Shown here piece by piece: positions 57,275-64,000 of a DNA stretch of 64,000 nt; position 1 is the first letter of the stretch, and every line of letters begins with the position of its first letter. A program made the translations under genes and the position numbers. Under the pieces are notes generated by a model, which ran no database searches, was not told the DNA's origin, and was given only the letters and a program-made list of their open reading frames with translations. The stretch covers positions 310,001 through 374,000 of the forward strand of contig CAJQUW010010359.1 of NCBI GenBank assembly GCA_907163375.1, given 5' to 3'. This DNA is from Prostheceraeus crozeri. Its lineage: Eukaryota > Platyhelminthes > Polycladida > Euryleptidae.

Positions 57275-58640
57275 TGCACCAGTATTCAGTAAGGAGATCC
57301 AGCTGGCCCAGCTTTGTTCGCCATAGGAATTGATGCAGTCATTCGTAAGATAACTTCTGAACTCTCCGTATGGTACCTCTGATGGTACATTTGCAGGTCC
57401 ACCAGAGAAAATATAGGCCTACTCAGCGATCTCAAGGTTCCAATCGCGGCAATAAAGCATCTTAGACTAGAAGTGAACAATTCAAAGAGCATCATTTTCA
57501 TTACGAATTCATGTCTAAGATGACCAATTCATCCTATCAAGATTCCATTCTTTCTTCTTTCGCCAGGAATTAAACGAGTGAATAAAGACAACATAAGCCT
57601 CGTGGGAGCGCCTTTATCATCAGAGTCAATTTCAGGTGTGGTATCAAAGAAGCATAATGAAGTTAGAATACTGATGGAACGTGGTCTCTTGGATTCGCGT
57701 ACCAGCTTCTTCATACTAAAACATTGCTCTTCTGTGTCTGTGCCAAAATTAACTTGCTTTTGCTGACATCTGCTCCTCTCTACAAATGTACTGACCTTTT
57801 GCATTCCTTGGATTCAACCATCATCAATTGCTTGAAAAGGACTGCTAATGTTGATTTCATAGGTCCCAGTTGATCTCAAGCTGTTTTGTCAACGAAGCAT
57901 GGTGGCTTAGGAATTCGACGTCCTAGTGATATTGCTCTTCCAGCTTTCCTATCTTCCTTATATTCTTCAGAGGATCTGGCGAAGTCTATTTTACAAAATG
58001 TTGCGGACTTGCCTGCGTCTTTTTCATGGAGGAAGCGAAGATAGAATGGCAATCTCTTGGTCTTCAGTTTCCATCTTCCAAGGTTTTTCTAAGCTAGAAA
58101 TATGGGACAATATTCGACAAGATCATCATTCTGACATTCTATTGGCCCATGCCAACCAATTTGATCGTGCGCGCCTACTTGCAGCCAAAAGATCAGAAAG
58201 TAGTTCTTGTTTGTCTGCTTATCCTGCTGTTTCATCGCTGGGTACGCATTTGGATGACAATGCTTTCCAGATCGCTATCGGACAAAGGGTCGGAGCAGTG
58301 ATTTGTGTACCTCACCAATGCCGTTGTGGTGGTATGGTCGACAAGTTGGACCTTCATCCCTTGTCTTGTCGTTTCAACTCTGGAAGAGCTCAGCGTCATT
58401 CCCAAGTGAATGACATAATCAGACGATCTTTACAGGCCGCAGGAATTCCATCAATCCTCGAGCCGATAGGCCTGAGTCGCGCTGATGGCAAACAACCAAA
58501 CGGTATGTCAACTTTCTCTCTTCGACATGGAAAGCCGCTAGTGTGGGACTTCACATGCGTCGACACGTTCGCACAATCGCGGACTAAGAGAAAGGGTGAT
58601 AATAATATTCTACGAGCAAAAGAAACGTCATCCGCTTACG
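57275..58640 (+). mobile_element. Non-LTR retrotransposon with C-terminal restriction-like endonuclease
   Basis: From about 57290 shifted frames read an RT palm (DPAGPALFAIGIDAVIRKI, LSVWYL in place of YLDD, LEVNNSKSIIFI), then thumb sequence, then an open C-terminal frame (to about 58640): FDRARLLAAKRSESSSCL, CRCGGMVDKLDLHPLSCRFN (a CCHC-like finger), GRAQRHSQVNDIIRRSLQ, and RADGKQPNGMSTF with KPLVWDFTC. The finger followed by a P(D)G...WD.T pattern fits the restriction-like endonuclease of R2/HERO-type LINEs. Several stops and frame changes lie in the RT part. The 5' end stops near the Gypsy LTR and the 3' end at a BEL/Pao fragment. Confidence 0.75.
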
Positions 58641-60150
58641 CAATTATAGCGAATCAGAATAATGTTACCATCTGATAATTTAACGTGTACTTTTTGTAAA
58701 AAGGACCATCCATTACCTGAATGCTCGGACTTCCAAACATTGGACGAGAAGGATCGTTTATATAGCTTTCATTTGAAAATGAGCCATATGTGTAGTAAAT
58801 GTCTGATGCCAAAAGACCAGAACGGCCATCCCAAATCTTCATACAAATGCGAAAGCAAGTGTGGCACGTGCCAAGGATTTCATCACTCATTGCTACATCT
58901 AACAAATAACAAGAGTGATCAAAAACCAAAAGATAACGTACGAACTGTGATTACAAAAGTGCAAGTTAATCATAATGAAGTCACTAATCAGTGTAAGATG
59001 GGTTCTGTTGATACAATACTGCCAACGACCAGAGCAGGATTTTTAACGGAGACAAAAGTAAAAAAGTCAGAATCGGATTTGATTCTTTAAGTCACGTGAC
59101 TTTTTTCACTTCCTCCTTTCAAAGAGATGGGACTCGAAACAGCAGATACTGCCTCGTTCGTTGTTCAAGGCTTCGGAGGACACGAGCATAATGTACTAAA
59201 TGCTCAATCAGTCAAAGCTGTTATTGGACCACTGAATCTCAATTCTACAGATCAAATTTTGATTGAAGGACATGTTAAAGAGGGTGAAATCTGTTCTTCG
59301 TTAGACGCTCTCGCTATTGATCTCAACCAGTGTACTTATCTTACAAATTTGATTCTTGCTGACAAATTTCCTCAGCCTGAGGCTCCCATCGACATTCATA
59401 TTGGTGAACGATATTATTATCAATGGATGGGTGGAGAACTCATTCTTCCTGAGAAACACGAACGCGATATAAAGTCTATTGCTGTGAAATCTCCCATTTG
59501 CTACTTTATCGCCACAAGGAATTACTGAAGCAGAGCAAAAGTAAAAAGTCTGCCTTGTTGTTGCAGAAAACGTCGGATTCTTCCCTTGATATACTGAAGC
59601 TTGATAAAAAGATTGAGCGATTTCGGGAATGACGCAATTGGCCTGACTGATAAAAGAGTGGTTCTTACGAAAGACGAAAGAGAGGCTAAAGACATATTCG
59701 AGAAAACCACGGTGTTCGATGGTGAAAGATACGAGTATGTCGTTGAAATGCCATTTTCACAGGATAAACCGGTTTTCAAAAGTAATTATACAGAAGCGAT
59801 GAAACGATTAACTTGTACCGAAAAATAGCTTGAGAGGAAGTATCAGCAATGGAATGATGAAATTGCAATCTTGAACACAATTGATATTCCTCGGTCTCTA
59901 TTTCATAAAATTCGAAGACAGAAAATTAAATCAATTCACTTACATGGATTTGCCGATGCGTATGGAGCACATATGGAGCCTTATTTTATCTTCGCGTAGA
60001 AAGCGTGAATGACCAAAGTCGAAGTTACTTATCTCATGGCTAAGACTCGTATTGCATCCTTGAAGAAGCTTTCAATGAAGATACGTGTGACGAACTGTTA
60101 TTGCCTAATTTGGGCGATCTGGCATCGGCCCAAGGGGAGCAGGATATTCC
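58640..60150 (+). mobile_element. BEL/Pao LTR retrotransposon fragment (fossil)
   Basis: The plus strand carries, in BEL/Pao order, a Cys/His-rich gag knuckle region (CTFCKKDHPLPECSDFQ ... CGTCQGFHHSLLH), a protease-type domain of the DUF1758 kind (about 59127-59528), the start of RT (about 59600-59830, GERYEYVVEMPFSQDKP), and traces of RNase H (near 59950). LTRs, the rest of RT and integrase are not seen. It is a broken fragment with several breaks and no sign of recent activity. Confidence 0.8.
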
Positions 60151-60326
60151 AACGTAGCGATCTTTGATAGTTGACTGTTCATTCCGATTTCCATTATGTT
60201 GTAAATAGTCCCATTTCCATAGTTTAATAATGTTGATATTTCTTTCATGCCTGGGATTTATACTTGTGTGTTTTAGTTCTATGGTATCATTCGATGACTG
60301 TGTTATCTTTGAGATTTTTGAATTCT
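60145..60326 (-). repeat. Unclassified repeat R2, copy 2
   Basis: Matches 42547-42757, with two short deletions relative to it near the left side. Read on the minus strand it keeps the same open frame (HTSINPRHERNINIIKLW). It begins where the BEL/Pao fragment ends. Confidence 0.65.
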
Positions 60327-60734
60327 TAGTTTAGTTGATTCGTATCATACACAACCAATTTTGTTGTTGAGCTATTGATTTCTCAGTGTTGGTCACAACA
60401 ATTCAAGAAACGCGTATCTTGCAATTCTAAGACGCCAATACAACAAAGATCACTAACTTTTTGTGAATAAGCATTTGGCGAATCTTTCTGCTGTTTTCCT
60501 TTTGATTGGTCAAAAGGACAGCTCCTAAAAAAGCATCAGCAGGTGAAAGCTGCATACAAATTTACACAGCTTCAGTCGACACGTTGTCATAAGAACAGTA
60601 GCCAAATGATGGCGGCTTCCAGTTGTTGTCATTACGAAGATACCAGCAGCTTATCGGCGTACGTACCCCCGTGATTGATATAAATGATTTTTTCTGAATA
60701 AATGGATTAGCAGATATCACAGAGTAGGTACACC
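60327..60734. other. Spacer between repeats R2 and R1
   Basis: No feature recognised. Confidence 0.35.
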
Positions 60735-61136
60735 AGGTATGGAGACAACCCAGCATTTATTAAATCCCAAACATGCAGCTTCGATTTTATCAACTCGAGG
60801 TGAACACAGTTGGTGTTCACAGAGGTGAACACATTGTTACCAAACTATGCAGATATGCAAAATTTTCCAGTTTTGAAGAAATTGCCTGCTGATAATGATA
60901 GTAATGCAGAGCGAACGATAGTATTTTACAGATCCCCCGTGTCATATGACCGCCTTGGATAGGTAATGTCTGTTGAATTAGCAATTCGATAGGATGCTAT
61001 TACTTTCATGCTCAGCCTTAAGAGAATCAATTAAGCATGATCATATTGCAAGCAACCTGCCACTGGTAGAGCAAAATAATATAATCAAAAACAATGACTT
61101 CAATTGACTTTAAAATATGTAAATGGGTCCACATCT
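60735..61136 (+). repeat. Unclassified repeat family R1, copy C (inverted)
   Basis: Inverted relative to copies at 2719-3190 and 43317-43885. Shared sequence includes CTGCCACTGGTAGAGCAAAA at 61058 (complement in copy A) and TTCGATTTTATCAACTCGAG at 60781. The plus strand reads FIKSQTCSFDFIN and IKHDHIASNLPLVEQNN, similar to copies B and A respectively. Confidence 0.6.
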
Positions 61137-64000
61137 GGAAGTGTTGAAAACTTTATGACGTTCAATGTATGTTCCCTCAGGATATCAGGATCAGCATCAG
61201 GGGAGTTGTACTTGAACTAGTCATGACTCACGGGTAGTTGGTGTTGTGTAGCAGATTTGGCTTCGGGGTCCAAAGGGTTGACAGGCCAACTTGTAGTCAA
61301 AACGACCATAGTCTGAAACTGAAATATGTCATTTCGTTATTTTGCCTTAACTGAGCTCACCACTTGAGACATTTCCTTCAGATATTCCTTCTTGCATATC
61401 AAATTGCGCAGAATATCAGCATGTTAATAACGAACAAGTTATTCGCATCGACTACATTGGATTCAATGTCAGTCAATATAGCGTTCGAATGGTGTTCGTA
61501 CATGACTCACGTTTCCATTGCTTTCGAGCTTTCGCCCTTGCTCGTTGCATGGTCAGTGATAATTGACAGTGCAGATCATAAAAGGAGGAGCAACTTATAG
61601 CAGTCGTGCAGCGAATCAAAAGCTGGAGGATTGATGTCTTAGACCAGGAGAAAGAGCCACCAGATTTAACAAGATGACTACTATATCGTGATGACCATTT
61701 ACTGCATTTTAAAGCACCTTAGATTACTCCATGCCTTATATGTCACAGCCACTCCATATCAATGTGACAGCAATTTTCAATTTCACGTATCCTGGCCATC
61801 AGTTCTCGTTGAAAGCTTCTAAATTCGTCGGCGAGATGGATTTATCACCGCAGTGAAAGAAGCGGTCTACATTTCATCTCAGTTTACCAAAGCCTCATCG
61901 GCCCTTGATTCGACGAATCAAAGAATTCACAGCATCAACAGAATTCCCAAGATCAAAATAACATATCGTCATTGATGTTTGCGCTGCTAGAATTATCATA
62001 ATGAGAGACTCGAATATCCCTGCCGAATCCGAAGAGAGCGAGTACATGTGTATGCAAGTTTCTGTGTTGCAAATAACCAGGGTTACCGTGGGGACTGATA
62101 TTTGAATCCCCACCCCATACCCACAGAAAAACCTGTGGGTATCCGCACAGAATCCCCACACCCTCACAGGATAAGCCCCTGATTAATATGTTGCTCCTTG
62201 TTCGTATAGATTGATTGATGTCCAATATTTCCATCTCAGTGGAGCTTCTGCACAGCATTCCGCGATCCGAAGGTTATATTTGACTCCAGAGATGCGGAAT
62301 GGGAGTCCTTGAAGAAAGTCATCGACTACGTGTTGTAACTTTTATGACTTTTCTTTGCTATCTTCGGTATAGGCCTATTGCTCTTTAAAATTGTAGTAGT
62401 CTATTTTCTATCATTATAGAGCCTTGACTTTGACTTGACACCTTGAAATTATTGTACTGAAAATTTAACTAAATGCTCGTTCAAGTGAGGAATAGAGCCC
62501 GCCATGCAAACGTATTTGACTTGCAAATATACATTTGCCGGAATCATTTGGTTGCATTAACAGAAAGGTGCTCTTTATCTACCTCTACTGATTCGTAAGT
62601 TTTTGTCGTCTGCTGCCAGCATACACGTACAGTATACATAGGTTTTTCTCATTCCGCTCTTAATTCCTTAATGATTCATGAGACATGACACCCTTTTTCC
62701 ATAAAACTGCCATAACGTAGTCTACCGCAAACGTATCTATCTCAAAATGTTTCTTTTCAATAGCATGACGACATCGTTTTTGTTTTTTTGCTTCTATAAC
62801 AAGTCGGTTATTGATCAGCTTGTGTTTTTCAAACTTCCTCTTTTACTCACTTTGGATTTGTGGTTCACTTAACCTAGTGATTGACCATGTCGATCCAACT
62901 TCATTTTGCTACAGGATTATTTTAAGGTACACTTTTGCATTACTGCTCCCTTGAAGTAAACACATTTGTATAAAATTCAACAAATACATGTAGACTAAAG
63001 GAAACGGCCTTATTAAAATGTTGAGATGAAATGTCAATACGAGCATGTACTTAGTTCTGCAGAACACTCGAGCATTACATAGTGCGCCTTTTACCGTTCG
63101 CTGTTATAACACTATAGGCAACCAGTCTACATCAAGTAAAATCAAACCTAAGCTTGCATTACATTATATATACATATTATGCGAAGCAATCTCAGGAAAC
63201 ACACTCACATTCATTTCAAAAGAACTATGCTTAAATTCCTCGCTGCAGGCAATCGTGATTAAGTACAGTAAGTTTCACAAAAGCAAGCATGAATATTTAT
63301 CAATATATCAATTTAAATTTTAACTGTTACTTTAAGTCCTGAAGGACCTTAATGTCCCCACAATATTTTCAGTCAGCTGCTTTTCGTGAAGACTCGGTTT
63401 TTTACTGCAAATAATATTAAGTACATGTATTTGGCTGTTTTGATAGATTATATATCAGTTTCACGTGTTCCATTTGTGAGAATATAATCCTGGGCTGTCC
63501 TGCAAGTTGGTATTTGGGGTTCCTAATGTGAGGATTTTTCATTCGTTTGGTTGGTTATAGTTGTGCTTTTTTCAAATAATAAGAAGTCCATCAACATACA
63601 AAGACAGGGTTGAACATCAATAAAAAATATTCATATGTTGCTACACTGCCAGTAGGCCCTACTTCAAAATGGTCACTCTGTCACAAAAAAGTCTCCTGTC
63701 AAAAATTCTTATGTAGGCCTTCAGCCTTCACTGTATGTTTGCGGTCTACCAATGTGTGCTATAGCCATCGTTTATTGCTCAGTGGATCATGCCATGTTCA
63801 TATGTGTGAATATTCCCGTTTAATATTTGTTAATTGAATTAATGTAAGAATCATTGATAATTCTATCTCCATCAATGCCGATAAAGCAGTAAAATATCAA
63901 AGCGAGTTTGGCCTTTATGCATCTCAGGTCTAGAATTGTTTCGCAGTAGAAATCAATTTGGCTCAATTTGACTCATTTTATCGCTAATTTTTCCAGAAAA
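61137..64000. other. Non-coding right end of the window
   Basis: No gene or known element was recognised. A small hairpin (ATACCCACAG, 6-base loop, CTGTGGGTAT) lies at 62117-62142 in a C-rich patch with repeated CCCCACAC/ACCC words. Confidence 0.4.

Overview
This is a eukaryotic genomic window. It is AT-rich, with split genes, GT-AG introns and a dense mix of old mobile elements (non-LTR, Gypsy, BEL/Pao, P-like, Harbinger, Tc1, hAT). That mix, with frequent TACATGTA and TAGGCCT words, suggests a marine invertebrate; I cannot fix the phylum. There are no operons and nothing prokaryotic.

Host genes. Two are supported, both on the minus strand. (1) A TspanC8-type tetraspanin can be followed exon by exon from its start codon at 40375 to its stop at 12611. 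It has seven coding exons, all introns fall between codons, and the exons read straight through to 304 residues with four membrane segments and eight cysteines in the large loop. Its introns hold most of the mobile elements between 12.6 and 40 kb. (2) One 5' coding exon (6244-6525) of an EF-hand protein resembles the N-terminal calcium-sensing domain of SCaMC-type mitochondrial ATP-Mg/Pi carriers; the rest of that gene is not recognisable in the window.

Layout. 1-0.92 kb: non-LTR tail, then a candidate solo LTR (924-1500). 2.7-3.2 kb: first copy of an unclassified repeat family. 6.2-6.5 kb: EF-hand exon. 7.4-8.9 kb: large foldback element. 12.6-40.4 kb: tetraspanin gene, with a non-autonomous hAT, five non-LTR fragments, tRNA-derived SINEs, small inverted-repeat elements, a Tc1 element, a 30-bp minisatellite, and an exact 114-bp duplication flanking exon 4. 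42.3-44.0 kb: two unclassified repeats with coding-like frames. 44.1-57.2 kb: a decayed Gypsy element carrying two independent insertions, a 3.4-kb unclassified element and a 4.8-kb P-like element; the P-like element in turn holds a truncated PIF/Harbinger. 57.3-60.2 kb: a non-LTR element with a C-terminal endonuclease abutting a BEL/Pao fragment. 60.1-61.1 kb: further copies of the two unclassified repeats. 61.1-64.0 kb: nothing recognised.

Most notable: the P-like element, with 8-bp target duplications, CATAG ends and a BED-like rather than THAP finger; the three-level nest; the 3.4-kb insertion with subterminal motif arrays; and two repeat families whose copies keep similar open frames but match no family I know. 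All calls are by eye; no searches were run.
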